A stretch of DNA of 41,743 nucleotides, taken from assembly GCA_018657495.1 (NCBI GenBank), contig JABHXA010000018.1, forward strand, positions 1-41,743. The letters run 5' to 3'. Under the pieces are notes generated by a model. It ran no database searches and was not told the DNA's origin. It saw only the letters and a program-made list of their open reading frames with translations. This document shows positions 16,747 through 27,081 of this stretch, piece after piece. Source of the stretch: Fidelibacterota bacterium. Its GTDB lineage: Bacteria; Fidelibacterota; Marinisomatia; SCGC-AAA003-L08; JACNLC01. Numbering within the stretch: position 1 is the first letter of the stretch; every line of letters begins with the position of its first letter. The position numbers were made by a program, and so were the translations under genes.

Positions 16747-17178
16747 ATGAAAAAAATCACTGCAATCATCATTGTTTGTGCGGTATTTAGTTTATCTATG
16801 GCAGATGATCGTAAACCGACATCTGCTTCAAACAAAAATGATCCATTTAGTCTCGAAATGAAAAAACTCAAAACTGAATTTCAATTGCTGGAAAAAGAAA
16901 TAGCCCAATATTATGATGAGCAAAGACGAATTCTTGCTCTTCAGCAAAAAGAAGAAGTTGGCGAGCTGAAAAATAATTACAAATTGAGATTGGAAGAAGT
17001 AAAAAGTAGATATGAACATACTAAAACTCAATCGACAAATTTGAAAAATGATAACCGCAGAAAAGCTGTGAAAAATGAAGGCAAATCTGAAAACGCAAAA
17101 TCTGCAAAAAAACCTAGTGGTAATAAAAAACAAAATGACTTGGGAAAAAAGAAACCAAAAAAACCAACACCAAAATAA
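16747..17178 (+). CDS. small exported lysine-rich coiled-coil protein
   Basis: A signal peptide (MKKITAIIIVCAVFSLSMA) is followed by a charged coiled-coil segment (about residues 35-95: LEMKKLKTEFQLLEKEIAQ...). The tail is strongly basic and low in complexity (KKPSGNKKQ, KKKPKKPTPK). Length is 143 residues. Such a tail could bind polyanions such as nucleic acid or lipopolysaccharide, but no family is recognised. It starts after a TTAGGAG ribosome site and is followed at 18 bp by a small membrane protein, so the two may be co-transcribed. Confidence 0.75.
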   Translation: MKKITAIIIVCAVFSLSMADDRKPTSASNKNDPFSLEMKKLKTEFQLLEKEIAQYYDEQRRILALQQKEEVGELKNNYKLRLEEVKSRYEHTKTQSTNLKNDNRRKAVKNEGKSENAKSAKKPSGNKKQNDLGKKKPKKPTPK

Positions 17179-17196
17179 ACCACATCAGAAATTAAC

Positions 17197-17400
17197 ATGG
17201 AAACAGCTGCTTATTTTTTTCTGGGTATAATTGCCGTTGCCTGGATCATTGCCATTCTGATAGGATTTGTTGCAACATTTCCTGCTGGTTTAATTGGTTT
17301 ACCACTAATTATTGGAATTGGGCTGCTGGTGATAAAAGTCATCAAAGAACGATTAGAAAATGATGAGGACGATTATTATTCTAAAAATGTCCATCAGTAA
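17197..17400 (+). CDS. small two-helix membrane protein
   Basis: This 67-residue protein has two hydrophobic segments (about 5-26 and 28-49) separated by a short turn containing FPAG and a glycine-rich second helix. A charged tail follows (KERLENDEDDYY). I do not recognise the family. It lies between the exported coiled-coil protein and ybjQ on the same strand. Confidence 0.7.
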   Translation: METAAYFFLGIIAVAWIIAILIGFVATFPAGLIGLPLIIGIGLLVIKVIKERLENDEDDYYSKNVHQ

Positions 17401-17443
17401 TCAAATTCAATATTATTTGAATAATTAGTATTTGGAGAATATT

Positions 17444-17770
17444 ATGTTGTTAACAACACTGGAAACTTTGCAAGGTTATGAAATAACTGAAACACTTGGA
17501 ATGGTGCGGGCCAATACGGTTCGAACCCGCCATGTGGGCAAAGATATTCTTGCTGCATTGAGAAATATTATTGGTGGAGAAATTGTAGAATATACAAAGA
17601 TGCTTGCTGAGTCACGTGAGCAGGTAATGGATCGCCTGGAGAATAACGCCAGAGAACTAGATGCCGATGCCATTGTCTGTATCCGATTTACCACCTCGGC
17701 CGTGATGCAGGGAGCCGCTGAATTACTGGCTTACGGTACAGCTGTAAAATTAAAAAAAATACAAAAATAA
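17444..17770 (+). CDS. ybjQ: YbjQ / UPF0145 family protein
   Basis: This 108-residue member of the YbjQ family shows TTLETLQGYEITETLGMVRANTV, a GGEIVEYTKMLAESREQ segment and DADAIVCIRFTTS. The family forms a pentameric, heavy-metal-binding-like fold of unknown physiological role. The ATG at 17444 is preferred because a TTTGGAG ribosome site stands 6 bases upstream; an alternative TTG at 17432 overlaps that site. It ends 10 bp before the C25-protease gene. Confidence 0.92.
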   Translation: MLLTTLETLQGYEITETLGMVRANTVRTRHVGKDILAALRNIIGGEIVEYTKMLAESREQVMDRLENNARELDADAIVCIRFTTSAVMQGAAELLAYGTAVKLKKIQK

Positions 17771-17780
17771 AGAAAACTAT

Positions 17781-20700
17781 ATGAAACAATTCACCTTCTG
17801 TAGGATATTCCCAGTCCTTCTAATTTCGCTAATCTTCTCAGCAAATACTCAAACTTTCACTCTGGAATCTGATATTGGGCCTACAAAAGTTCTCTCCTTC
17901 AGGATTGAGCAGAATACAATCCAAACCGAAAATGGTATTTCTAAAATTCTACCTGATCATGATTCTAAAACCATGGATGCCGGTTATCCTGAACTTCCTG
18001 TATTTTCGACGTTTTTTATAAAAGAACCGGGGAAGGAATATAGCTTCCAACTTGAAATTAAAAATTCATCAATTGTTGAAAATATTATCCCTGTCTCAGC
18101 AAAAGCACTACCTGAAAATATGAATGAGCCAGTATCAGTAGATATTATAACAGATTATTCTTCCAAATTTGGTACCTATCCCGAAATGGTTCTTTCTACT
18201 TCTCAAACTTTAAATATGAGAGGCGCAGAATTAATTCAGGTAACTCTAATACCTTTTCAATACAATTTTGATATTTCTTCACTCGAGATATATGACGATG
18301 TGGATATCATCGTCACCGAAACAGAAAATCTCAATAATGAAATTCGTAATGAACGTCTACCTTCAAGAGCTTTTGAACAATTGCTTGGTTCCATATCTGT
18401 AAACTATTCATCCAGAGAAGAGACAGAATATCAACAACCAGCAATTTTATATATATGTGGTGGAAATACCTTGTCTAATCCAATATTTCAAGCTTTGATT
18501 GAATGGAGAAGAGAGCAGGGATATGTGGTTTATACCGCCAGTACCGATGATATGAATGAGGACCAATCCGCAATTAAAGCCTACATACAGGATGCCTATG
18601 ATAATTTCTCACCGCCACCTGAGTTTGTCGGCTTGGTTGGCGATAATGGCGGCGCTTACAATATCCCCACATATTTTGAAGATTGGTCAACTTGCAGCTT
18701 TAATCAACCCTGTTACGGAGAAGGAGATCATCCCTATGCTCAGCTTGAGGGAGGCGATGTTATTCCGGATGTGCTGATTGGCAGATTATCTGTGAGAAAT
18801 TCTACCGATTTGGGAATTGTTGCGGCAAAAACTATCGATTATGAAAAAGGTGTTAATGCTGATGAAGGTTGGTTCGAAAAAACTGGATTCGGTGCAAATC
18901 CAGATGTGAGCGGAACGGGATTATCTATCATAATTACCAATGAATATTTACATGAATTGGCTCAGTCCTATGGAATGGAAAATTCAACCTTGATGGTGAG
19001 ATATACATCATCTCAGATATCTTCCTGGCTCAACAGTCAGTTAAGTACGGGTGTATCATACCTGAATTTTAGAGGATTATATGGTCCGGCAAGTTTTGAT
19101 ACTGATATAATATTTAATGGTCTGTCATCCCGCCCGATTTTACCATTTGTCACTTTTATTACTTGTGGTACCGGGAGCTTTGCATATGAAGTGGCAGCAC
19201 CTATCGAACGATTTATTCGCTCTGGTATCAGTCCGGCAAATTATTCAGGTGGTGTCGCTGCAATCGGAACTGCAACCTATGGGACACACACTCCATTCAA
19301 TAATATCATTGATATGGGAATTTATCATGGTATCTTCACCCAGGGTGTGGAAACAGCGGGAGGAGCATTGGCATCTGGTGAACTGGCGATGATGAATACT
19401 TACCCGTCAAATCCAAGTCATTATGTCGACATATTTACTCATTGGAATAATTTGATGGGTGACCCAGCCCTAAGGTTATGGACAGATACTCCAGACCTAT
19501 TTGTACTCGATCATCCAGAAGTCCATCATGTTGCATCTGATATCTTTCCGGTAACGGTATCCGATGGCTCAGGAAATCCAGTCGAAGGGGCAATGGTAGC
19601 AGTACTTACAGATAATAGTGATATTCCGTTGTATAGAATATCCGATGCAAATGGGACTGTTCATTTTTCTGATATTGATAATTCAGCCACATCCTTTAAA
19701 GTAACTGCGACAAAACGAAATTTCTTCCCTGCACAAAATACGGTTAGCACAACTAATGAAGGAGATTTGCTTCAGATAAACAGCCCTCTGAATATTATTG
19801 ATATTGAAAATGGCAATGGAGATGGGGTATTAAGCCCGGGAGAAATAGCTGAATTACAGATAGAGCTAAATTATTCTGGTGAAGATTTGATTGACCCATT
19901 GGATATATTCTTACAAACAAGTTCAAACTTTATAAATATTGTTGATAATCAATGTACAATCATAGAAATTACAGGAGGAGAATCGGCATTATGCAGTTTT
20001 ATGATTGAAATTAATTCTGACGCACCTAATCTCGAAGAACTACTTTTTCAGTTATGGATTCCTGAGGGTCAATTACCTGAATACTATCTTCAATTCGAGT
20101 TGACAATTTTCGCCCCTCAAATAGATTTAGTACAATCCCTACCTGACGAGATGGAAACGCTTATTCCAGGTGAAGAAATATCATTACCATTGATCCTATC
20201 GAACCTTGGACTCATGGAAACAGGTGAAATTACTGGAATTTTAACATCGAATCAATCTGAGTTAGTATCGATTTCCTCTGAGTTGTGTTCATGGGTATCA
20301 CTTGTTCCCGGTAATTCTGCTTGGGCATTAACTGAACCAATTATTTCAATATCACAATTTGCAATACTTGGCACTGAAATACAGTTTCAGCTTCAGCTCT
20401 CTAGTACTTCAGGTATGGATACACAAATTCTATTTACCCTTCCCATCGGTGTTGCAGGGATTGAAGAGCCGGCAGGACCCGATGAATACGGCTATTATAT
20501 CTATGGAATAGAAGATCAGTATAGTCTTGCTCCCACGTATTTCTGGATGGAGATTGATCCTGATTATGGTGGAGAGGGAACAGCCATGTCAATGGTGGAT
20601 TGTGGTGTAGGCTTGCCAGGTACTCAACTTTCCGAAATTATTGATCTACCATTTCCATTTACATTCTACGGCATCGAGTATAATTCAATAACCGTGAGTA

Positions 20701-22916
20701 CAAATGGATGGATAGCCCTTGGAGAAACTCAAATGGAATCATTCAGAAATACGATGGTTCCTGGTCCGGGAGGTCCCGCACCAATGATTGCAGCCTTCTG
20801 GGATGATCTTAAAACCAAGGGTGAAGCAGGGGGCTGTAGCGGAACAGTATATGGCGATGTTTACTATTTTACCGATCCTCTTGAAAAATTTGTTATTATT
20901 GAATGGTCAGAATTGAAAACCTATCTGAATGATGATGTAGAAACTTTTCAAGTTGTATTGTTCAATACAAGCGAAAATACTCCAACTGGTGATGACGAAA
21001 TTTTAATGCAGTATAAAGAGTTCAACAATACTTCTGAGGGAATATATCTCCCATCATACCAGGGACTTCTTCATGGTGCCTACTCCACAATAGGATTAGA
21101 AGATCATACTCAGGCAAATGGTATCCAATATACATTTAATAATATTTACGACAGTCGTGGTGAACCGCTCAGTGGTGGGAAATCATTATTTATTACAACT
21201 CGTCTTCCAAATGAACTTTTCTATGCTGATGAAACATTTGGTGAGCCTTCATTGACTGTGGGCTTTCATGCCTATGAAACAGGTGAAAATATTACCAATT
21301 ATTGGGATGTAAATGATGATGGTGTAATCGATGCATCAGGTAACTCTATAAACTATACTTTTTCCGAGTATGGCCATTATACTATTAAGATGATACAGGA
21401 TAAAAACGGGGTGCAGACATCTGAGTACAAATTGAATTACATCCATATTGTCCCATATGGATGTACTGATCCTGTTGCTGAAAATTATAATCCCGATGCC
21501 GAATTTAATGATGGCTCCTGCGAATACACCTGGGGTTGTATGGATCCGTATGCAACCAATTTTAATTATGAGGCGACGCAAGACGATGGCGATTGTTATT
21601 ATATGGCTTATGAAGACTTGAGCGTTGACAACATATACTTTAATGCCCGAATGGGCTCAGACGTAGATATGGATGAGCAATTTGTTATCCTGGGAGCGTA
21701 TAATGATTCAACCATGAATATGATGTCAACAGGAGGTGCTTATATTTTTGAAAAGAATGCATCTAACGGTTGGGATGTTGTACAAAAATTAACGGCATAC
21801 GACCCGGAATCTCTTGATTACTATGGTTATGCTGTAGGTTTGGATAACGACATAGCTGTTGTCAGTGCCTATAAAGATGATAATGAAATGGGATATGATG
21901 CCGGCGCCGTTTATGTTTATCGTAAGGATATTACCGGATATTGGGATTTCGAAGATAAGATTGTTCCTGCTGATGGTGTGAACAGCGATAATTTTGGTTT
22001 TTCATTAAAAATATTTGAAAATTGCATGGTAGTGGGATCCCGGAAAAGTGATATTGATGGCAATAATAATCAAGGTGCAGCATATATATACTGTTATGAA
22101 GAAAATGATGGATGGACCCTATACCAGAAAATTTCATCAGTAGGAGGCGAAGCTGGAGATTCATTCGGGGCAGCAGTAGATATGACATCTCAGTACATTG
22201 TTGTCGGCGCAAATCTTGTCGATTCAGGTAGCAATAATAATAACGGTGGTGCCTACGTATTTGAAAAGGATTTTGAGGGTATATGGTTCCAAAGTCAAGA
22301 ATTAATACCCTCAATTAATGCCTCACAAAATCAATTTGGCTATTCTTTAGCAATAACAAATGATCATATCGTCGTGAGTATGCCATTTGCTAATACAGAG
22401 GGCTATTCAAATTCAGGAGCTGCAATTCTATATTATAAACCTGGTGATTCATGGATTATTGAACGTGTTCTTGAATCAGAGTATCCTCAATCTAATGATA
22501 ACTTTGGAATTGACATTGCTATAAATGAACCCTATCTTGCCGTTCATTCAGGTGCAAATCTCGTTCTATTAAAACGTCAATCAGATCTGCATTGGTTTAC
22601 AGAGATAGAATTCCAGACACCGGTGATTGGTCCAATTGTGATTCAAAATGGTGATCTGCTTACGGCTGAACAGGTGACAAATATTGCCAGAGTTTATTCT
22701 CTTGATGACTGGGAAGAATGGCTTGACGTCCCTGGACCAGGCGATATGAATGATGATGAGAATATTGATATTTTGGATATTGTTATTCTGATCTCATACA
22801 TCATGGGAGAAATTAATCTTTCACCAGACCAAATGAATTCAGGTGATTTGACCGGTGATGAATTTATTGACATTTTGGATATTGTTTATATTGTGACTCT
22901 AATTTTAGCAGAATAA
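17781..22916 (+). CDS. giant secreted gingipain-like C25 family protein with FG-GAP and dockerin-like regions
   Basis: This 1711-residue protein has a signal peptide (1-23), a gingipain-type propeptide (about 25-200) and a C25 domain (about 220-570) with GLVGDNGG, PDVLIGRLSVRN and the catalytic-cysteine segment FITCGTGSF (C462). The segment normally reading YRGHG, which supplies the catalytic histidine, reads FRGLYG (L433), so activity is doubtful. Next come Ig/CARDB-like regions, a beta-sandwich around 960-1120, and two GC(T/M)DPxAxN...DDG-C repeats (about 1230-1275). FG-GAP-like propeller repeats (about 1290-1600: GSDVDMDEQFVILGAY, GYAVGLDNDIAVVSAY) and two dockerin-like repeats close the chain. 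Surface or secreted location is expected; the substrate is unknown. Confidence 0.88.
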   Translation: MKQFTFCRIFPVLLISLIFSANTQTFTLESDIGPTKVLSFRIEQNTIQTENGISKILPDHDSKTMDAGYPELPVFSTFFIKEPGKEYSFQLEIKNSSIVENIIPVSAKALPENMNEPVSVDIITDYSSKFGTYPEMVLSTSQTLNMRGAELIQVTLIPFQYNFDISSLEIYDDVDIIVTETENLNNEIRNERLPSRAFEQLLGSISVNYSSREETEYQQPAILYICGGNTLSNPIFQALIEWRREQGYVVYTASTDDMNEDQSAIKAYIQDAYDNFSPPPEFVGLVGDNGGAYNIPTYFEDWSTCSFNQPCYGEGDHPYAQLEGGDVIPDVLIGRLSVRNSTDLGIVAAKTIDYEKGVNADEGWFEKTGFGANPDVSGTGLSIIITNEYLHELAQSYGMENSTLMVRYTSSQISSWLNSQLSTGVSYLNFRGLYGPASFDTDIIFNGLSSRPILPFVTFITCGTGSFAYEVAAPIERFIRSGISPANYSGGVAAIGTATYGTHTPFNNIIDMGIYHGIFTQGVETAGGALASGELAMMNTYPSNPSHYVDIFTHWNNLMGDPALRLWTDTPDLFVLDHPEVHHVASDIFPVTVSDGSGNPVEGAMVAVLTDNSDIPLYRISDANGTVHFSDIDNSATSFKVTATKRNFFPAQNTVSTTNEGDLLQINSPLNIIDIENGNGDGVLSPGEIAELQIELNYSGEDLIDPLDIFLQTSSNFINIVDNQCTIIEITGGESALCSFMIEINSDAPNLEELLFQLWIPEGQLPEYYLQFELTIFAPQIDLVQSLPDEMETLIPGEEISLPLILSNLGLMETGEITGILTSNQSELVSISSELCSWVSLVPGNSAWALTEPIISISQFAILGTEIQFQLQLSSTSGMDTQILFTLPIGVAGIEEPAGPDEYGYYIYGIEDQYSLAPTYFWMEIDPDYGGEGTAMSMVDCGVGLPGTQLSEIIDLPFPFTFYGIEYNSITVSTNGWIALGETQMESFRNTMVPGPGGPAPMIAAFWDDLKTKGEAGGCSGTVYGDVYYFTDPLEKFVIIEWSELKTYLNDDVETFQVVLFNTSENTPTGDDEILMQYKEFNNTSEGIYLPSYQGLLHGAYSTIGLEDHTQANGIQYTFNNIYDSRGEPLSGGKSLFITTRLPNELFYADETFGEPSLTVGFHAYETGENITNYWDVNDDGVIDASGNSINYTFSEYGHYTIKMIQDKNGVQTSEYKLNYIHIVPYGCTDPVAENYNPDAEFNDGSCEYTWGCMDPYATNFNYEATQDDGDCYYMAYEDLSVDNIYFNARMGSDVDMDEQFVILGAYNDSTMNMMSTGGAYIFEKNASNGWDVVQKLTAYDPESLDYYGYAVGLDNDIAVVSAYKDDNEMGYDAGAVYVYRKDITGYWDFEDKIVPADGVNSDNFGFSLKIFENCMVVGSRKSDIDGNNNQGAAYIYCYEENDGWTLYQKISSVGGEAGDSFGAAVDMTSQYIVVGANLVDSGSNNNNGGAYVFEKDFEGIWFQSQELIPSINASQNQFGYSLAITNDHIVVSMPFANTEGYSNSGAAILYYKPGDSWIIERVLESEYPQSNDNFGIDIAINEPYLAVHSGANLVLLKRQSDLHWFTEIEFQTPVIGPIVIQNGDLLTAEQVTNIARVYSLDDWEEWLDVPGPGDMNDDENIDILDIVILISYIMGEINLSPDQMNSGDLTGDEFIDILDIVYIVTLILAE

Positions 22917-23072
22917 ATTTGATCTAAACACTCACTATACACTTGATAAGAAAAATAACAGCCAAATCTGGTAGTTCGGCCGATTATGATCACCTTCCAA
23001 CTCTGTAAAGCTTCAGGGTGATATCTTATATTTTGATTTGATTCTTAAAATTAATATTATACAGGGGAGATA

Positions 23073-24788
23073 ATGCACAGCAAAAAATTCAAGTATATCC
23101 TAAGAGTAATTTACTTGTGGATTTTCATCCAGTCATTTGCCACTCTTGCAGGCAATACAACAATTACAATTCTTGAAACTTCTGATCTGCATGGATTCAT
23201 CCATAATTGGGATTACTTTTCAGGACAGTCCTACGATCAGGGACTCGCCATGGTACAAACAATTGTAAAGAGCGAGAAAATCACGGATCCGGATTTACTC
23301 TTACTTGATGGTGGGGACACAAATCAGGGTACACCATTGGCCTACTATTATAATATCAAAGCGGCTGATTATCCCAATCCAATGGTCGTCGCCATGAATG
23401 CTATGGAATATGACGCAATGACAATTGGAAATCATGATTATAACTATGGTCAGGATGTACTGACGAAATTTATCGATGAAGCAAATTTCCCCGTAATGTC
23501 GGCAAATATTCGAAAGGAATCCGGGGAGGAGATGTACAAACCGTATTTGATCAAAACAATTAAGGGAGTTGATATAGGTATTCTTAGTCTGACCACCACT
23601 GGGATCCCTATCTGGGAAAAACCTGAATATATAAGCGGATTAAGATTTGACGACGCTGTTAAAACAGCAATTAAATATGTACCAGAAATGATCGAAAATG
23701 GGGCAGATGTGCTCATAGCCCTTGTACATAGCGGGACACATATTGAACCTGAAAATAGTAGGGATGCTGCCGGATGGATGACCCCCTATCACACATGGCA
23801 GGACAAGGGTTATGCCGATGTTCCTGATCAGAATTTTGTCATTAAACTAGCTGAGGAAGTTCCTGAACTGGATGCAATATTATCAGGTCATGCCCATTCC
23901 ACCATTCCGCAGGCATTTATCAACGGTGTATTGGTGGTGGAGCCAAGTCATTGGGGAAGAGGAGTTTCAAAAGTACTCATCACAGTAGATGACAATGGTA
24001 ATGTTGTCGATAAAAAAGGTGAGTTTCTATCTGTAAGGGGATTAACTCCAGACGATGAAATTCTTGAACTCACGAGTGAATATCATGAAACTGCAGTGAA
24101 TTATGTAAATCTCTCGATTGCCAATGCAACTGGAGATTTTCAGGGAGGTGATATGGCCAGGGTTAAAGATGGTCCCCTCATAGATATGATAAATACAATC
24201 CAATTGGATATGGCTGCAAATGCCGGCTTTCCGGCTCAAATTTCGCTAGCTGCCATTTTCAATAATAGAGGCAGAATATTAGAAGGTCCTGTTACCATCG
24301 CCGATATTTACGGTATTTATCAATATGACAATACTTTGTATGTGATGGAGATTACCGGTGACATATTGAAACGTGCTTTAGAACATGATAGCAAATATTG
24401 GTCTGATATTCAGACAGTTGAAGATTTAAATGAAATAAACGATTTGAAGTCAGGAGCCACCCGCGATTATAATTGGGATATGTATTCAGGCATAGACTAT
24501 AGTATAGATTTAACCAAACCAGTTGGTCTTCGAGTTACAAAACTCAACTTCAATGGTGTTCCTGTTGATCCTGATCAGAAATTGGTCCTGGCAATAAATA
24601 ATTATCGGGCCGGCGGTGGTGGCGGGTATACCATGTTCAAAGAAGGTAAGGTCCTCTGGAAATCTATGTCAGTAATTCGAGATTATATGGTAGATTATAT
24701 TATGAGCAAAGACCAATTGAATCCTGAGGACTTCTATGAGCATAACTGGGATATTTACCCAGAATATTTACAAAAACTGGAGAATTAA
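23073..24788 (+). CDS. exported 5'-nucleotidase / 2',3'-cyclic phosphodiesterase (UshA/CpdB family)
   Basis: Signal peptide 1-27. The metallophosphatase domain carries SDLHG (D38, H40), GGDTNQG (D82), GNHDYNYG (N120, H121), VHSGTH and SGHAHS, a full dinuclear metal site. The C-terminal 5'-nucleotidase domain (about 340-571) has the substrate-loop segment NNYRAGGGGGY. Length (571) fits the family. It would dephosphorylate extracytoplasmic nucleotides, releasing phosphate and nucleosides. The start follows GGGGAGATA. An HD-domain gene begins 2 bp after its stop, suggesting an operon. Confidence 0.93.
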   Translation: MHSKKFKYILRVIYLWIFIQSFATLAGNTTITILETSDLHGFIHNWDYFSGQSYDQGLAMVQTIVKSEKITDPDLLLLDGGDTNQGTPLAYYYNIKAADYPNPMVVAMNAMEYDAMTIGNHDYNYGQDVLTKFIDEANFPVMSANIRKESGEEMYKPYLIKTIKGVDIGILSLTTTGIPIWEKPEYISGLRFDDAVKTAIKYVPEMIENGADVLIALVHSGTHIEPENSRDAAGWMTPYHTWQDKGYADVPDQNFVIKLAEEVPELDAILSGHAHSTIPQAFINGVLVVEPSHWGRGVSKVLITVDDNGNVVDKKGEFLSVRGLTPDDEILELTSEYHETAVNYVNLSIANATGDFQGGDMARVKDGPLIDMINTIQLDMAANAGFPAQISLAAIFNNRGRILEGPVTIADIYGIYQYDNTLYVMEITGDILKRALEHDSKYWSDIQTVEDLNEINDLKSGATRDYNWDMYSGIDYSIDLTKPVGLRVTKLNFNGVPVDPDQKLVLAINNYRAGGGGGYTMFKEGKVLWKSMSVIRDYMVDYIMSKDQLNPEDFYEHNWDIYPEYLQKLEN

Positions 24789-24790
24789 AA

Positions 24791-25342
24791 GTGACCAGAA
24801 ATGAAGCATTTGAATTATTGAACGAATACACAACCAAAGACAGTTTGATAAAACATGCACTTGCTGTGGAAGCAGTAATGATGGCCTATGCCAGGAAATA
24901 TGGTGAGGATGAAGAGAGTTGGGGAATTGTTGGTCTGCTTCATGATTTTGACTATGAACGATATCCCACGGCAGAAGAACATCCTTATAAAGGGAGGGAA
25001 ATCCTTCGTGAAAAAGGAGTATCAGAATCCTGGATAAAGGCAATAATGGGCCATGCGATATATACAGGAGTTGAGAGGGATTCGCTCATGGCAAAAGTTC
25101 TATTTGCTGTAGATGAATTGACAGGTCTAATCACGGCAACAGCATTGGTTCGCCCAAGTAAAAAAATAGCCGAAGTCAAAGTAAAATCAGTCAAAAAGAA
25201 ATTAAAGAATAAATCTTTTGCAGCTTCAGTAAATAGAGATGATATTCAGCAGGGCATCATTGAATTGGATGTAACTCTCGAGGATCATTTCTTGTTTGTT
25301 ATCCAATCGATGCAGGAGGTCTCAGTTTCGTTGGGATTGTAA
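24791..25342 (+). CDS. HD-domain phosphohydrolase-like protein
   Basis: This 183-residue cytoplasmic protein has the HD metal site H22, H51-D52 (LLHDFDYERYP), H88 and D108. The family member commonly annotated as an HDIG-type hydrolase has this compact layout, and its substrate is not known. The start is a GTG 2 bp after the nucleotidase stop, with GGAG in the end of the preceding gene, so translation is coupled. Together with the nucleotidase this hints at nucleotide salvage or turnover, which is an inference from position only. Confidence 0.88.
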   Translation: MTRNEAFELLNEYTTKDSLIKHALAVEAVMMAYARKYGEDEESWGIVGLLHDFDYERYPTAEEHPYKGREILREKGVSESWIKAIMGHAIYTGVERDSLMAKVLFAVDELTGLITATALVRPSKKIAEVKVKSVKKKLKNKSFAASVNRDDIQQGIIELDVTLEDHFLFVIQSMQEVSVSLGL

Positions 25343-25458
25343 TATTGTCAATTTCAGAAAAAGTCTTAGAAACCGTGAAGTATCATCCAGGATTATGAAC
25401 TGATTTTAGTATTTCCCAGCCTTCAAAACGCGATCATAATAGGTTATGTAAATCTCTC

Positions 25459-26496
25459 CTAAAAATATTTCTTCTTGAAATATAATGCCACACCGACCAG
25501 ACCAATCAAAACTGGAACTTCCACCAACGGTCCGATAACAGCAGCAAAGGCCTGACCTGAATTTATCCCAAAAACAGCAACTGCCACGGCAATAGCTAAT
25601 TCAAAATTATTACTGGCTGCGGTGAAAGATAATGTGGCACTTTTGGGATATCCGGCACCAATTTTCTTTCCAAGATAAAATGAAATGAGAAACATTATTA
25701 GAAAATATATGAGAAGGGGAATTGCGATTCGAATGACATCCAGTGGCAGGCGGACAATATAGTCACCCTTTAATGAAAACATAACAAAAATGGTAAATAA
25801 AAGAGCGATGAGAGTAATTGGGCTAATCATCGGTATAAATTTGGAATGATACCAATCCTTACTTTTTATTCTGATCAGCACAAGGCGTGTTATCATACCT
25901 GCCAAAAATGGTATACCAAGATAAATGAATACACTTTTTGCTATTTGACCAATGGAAATATCAACGATTAATCCTTCCAAACCAAACCATGTCGGCAGGA
26001 TAGTAATAAATACCCAGGCATAAACAGAAAAGAATAATACCTGAAAAATTGAATTGAATGCCACCAATCCAGCTGCATATTCCGAATCGCCTTCAGCCAG
26101 CTCATTCCATACAATAACCATTGCGATACATCTGGCAAGACCGATAAGTATGAGGCCAGCCATATATTCCGGATATCCTCTAAGAAAAATAATCGCCAGG
26201 GCGAACATAAGAATTGGTCCAATTACCCAATTTTGAAGCAATGAGATGCCAAGTATCTTGACATTTTTAAATACATCGCCAAGTTCTTCGTATCGTACTT
26301 TAGCCAATGGCGGGTACATCATGAGTATCAGTCCACAGGCGATGGGAATATTAGTTGTGCCCACTTGAAAAGTATTCCAAAATTCGGTAATACCAGAATA
26401 AAAATAACCCGAACCAATTCCGATGAGCATGGCAATAAAAATCCATAAAGTCAAATAACGATCAATGAAGCTTAGTTTACTTGTGAGTTTTGTCAT
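25459..26496 (-). CDS. acr3: Acr3-type arsenite efflux transporter
   Basis: This 345-residue integral membrane protein of the BASS superfamily has about ten hydrophobic segments. Landmarks are [14 protein letters not shown] in the second helix region and [19 protein letters not shown], which contains the Acr3 cysteine required for arsenite transport, followed later by [16 protein letters not shown]. It exports As(III) (and sometimes Sb(III)) using the proton motive force. No arsR, arsC or arsM is adjacent, so regulation is not visible. It converges with the HD gene and lies downstream of the TerB-like gene on the same strand, about 100 bp away. Confidence 0.93.
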   Translation of the reverse strand: MTKLTSKLSFIDRYLTLWIFIAMLIGIGSGYFYSGITEFWNTFQVGTTNIPIACGLILMMYPPLAKVRYEELGDVFKNVKILGISLLQNWVIGPILMFALAIIFLRGYPEYMAGLILIGLARCIAMVIVWNELAEGDSEYAAGLVAFNSIFQVLFFSVYAWVFITILPTWFGLEGLIVDISIGQIAKSVFIYLGIPFLAGMITRLVLIRIKSKDWYHSKFIPMISPITLIALLFTIFVMFSLKGDYIVRLPLDVIRIAIPLLIYFLIMFLISFYLGKKIGAGYPKSATLSFTAASNNFELAIAVAVAVFGINSGQAFAAVIGPLVEVPVLIGLVGVALYFKKKYF

Positions 26497-26600
26497 TTAA
26501 ATTTCCATTTTTAATAGATGGGTGGAGAAAATAATTATAATAAGTAAAATTGAATAGATTAAAAGTTTAATTGCCAATAATTGATATATCAGGAGCAGAT

Positions 26601-27014
26601 TTATTTATCATCTTTAAACCAGCCCTTGACCTCAATATTCGCATTTACAATATCCTTATGTTCAAGATGAAGGATATTGGCAATCTGTTTGATCATATGC
26701 TCCTCGATATGGTGGAGGCTCCCGTCAGAATATCCAACTTCATAAATGCAGTGGAGGAAGTCAATTTTTTCTTCCTCTGTGAAAGTATCGTTTAGGTATT
26801 TACCAGCCCCAAATAGATCTTTTTTCATATTTAATTCATGCAAAGAATGATCGATTAAATCTTGAGCAGTAATATCGTCAATTGCAAAAAAATCAATTAA
26901 TATATCCTGGATAGCATTCAGCTCGTCGGATTCAATTATATTATCGGCATCTGCAACATTGATCAACAGTCCGCTGCAAGCCTGCATTATTTCTTTTGAA
27001 AAATTATTCTCCAT
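26601..27014 (-). CDS. TerB-like helical protein
   Basis: The ATG at 27014 (MENNFSKEIMQACSG) gives 137 residues; a longer frame exists but would run across the divergent trxA start. The all-helical chain with ADADNIIESDELNAIQDILIDFF and EVGYSDGSLHHIEEHMIKQIANIL shows the acidic repeat pattern (D...E / DG..H..E) of the TerB/DjlA-like fold, which binds divalent metal. In most bacteria such proteins are stress-associated with unknown mechanism. It is divergent from the thioredoxin gene, sharing a 67-bp promoter region. Confidence 0.8.
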   Translation of the reverse strand: MENNFSKEIMQACSGLLINVADADNIIESDELNAIQDILIDFFAIDDITAQDLIDHSLHELNMKKDLFGAGKYLNDTFTEEEKIDFLHCIYEVGYSDGSLHHIEEHMIKQIANILHLEHKDIVNANIEVKGWFKDDK

Positions 27015-27081
27015 CAAATGTGTAACCTTTACTTTTTTATTACATCGAACCTGCAAACATATAAATAATGGAGTAATAAAA
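27015..27081. promoter_or_regulatory. divergent promoter region, terB-like / trxA
   Basis: This 67-bp AT-rich spacer lies between two divergent starts. It includes the trxA ribosome site GGAG at 27070-27073. The promoter elements themselves are not clear. Confidence 0.5.

Noticed and set aside
26959..27081. Longer N-terminus for thioredoxin
   Set aside because: It overlaps the divergent TerB-like gene, and the ATG at 27082 has a proper ribosome site and gives a standard length.
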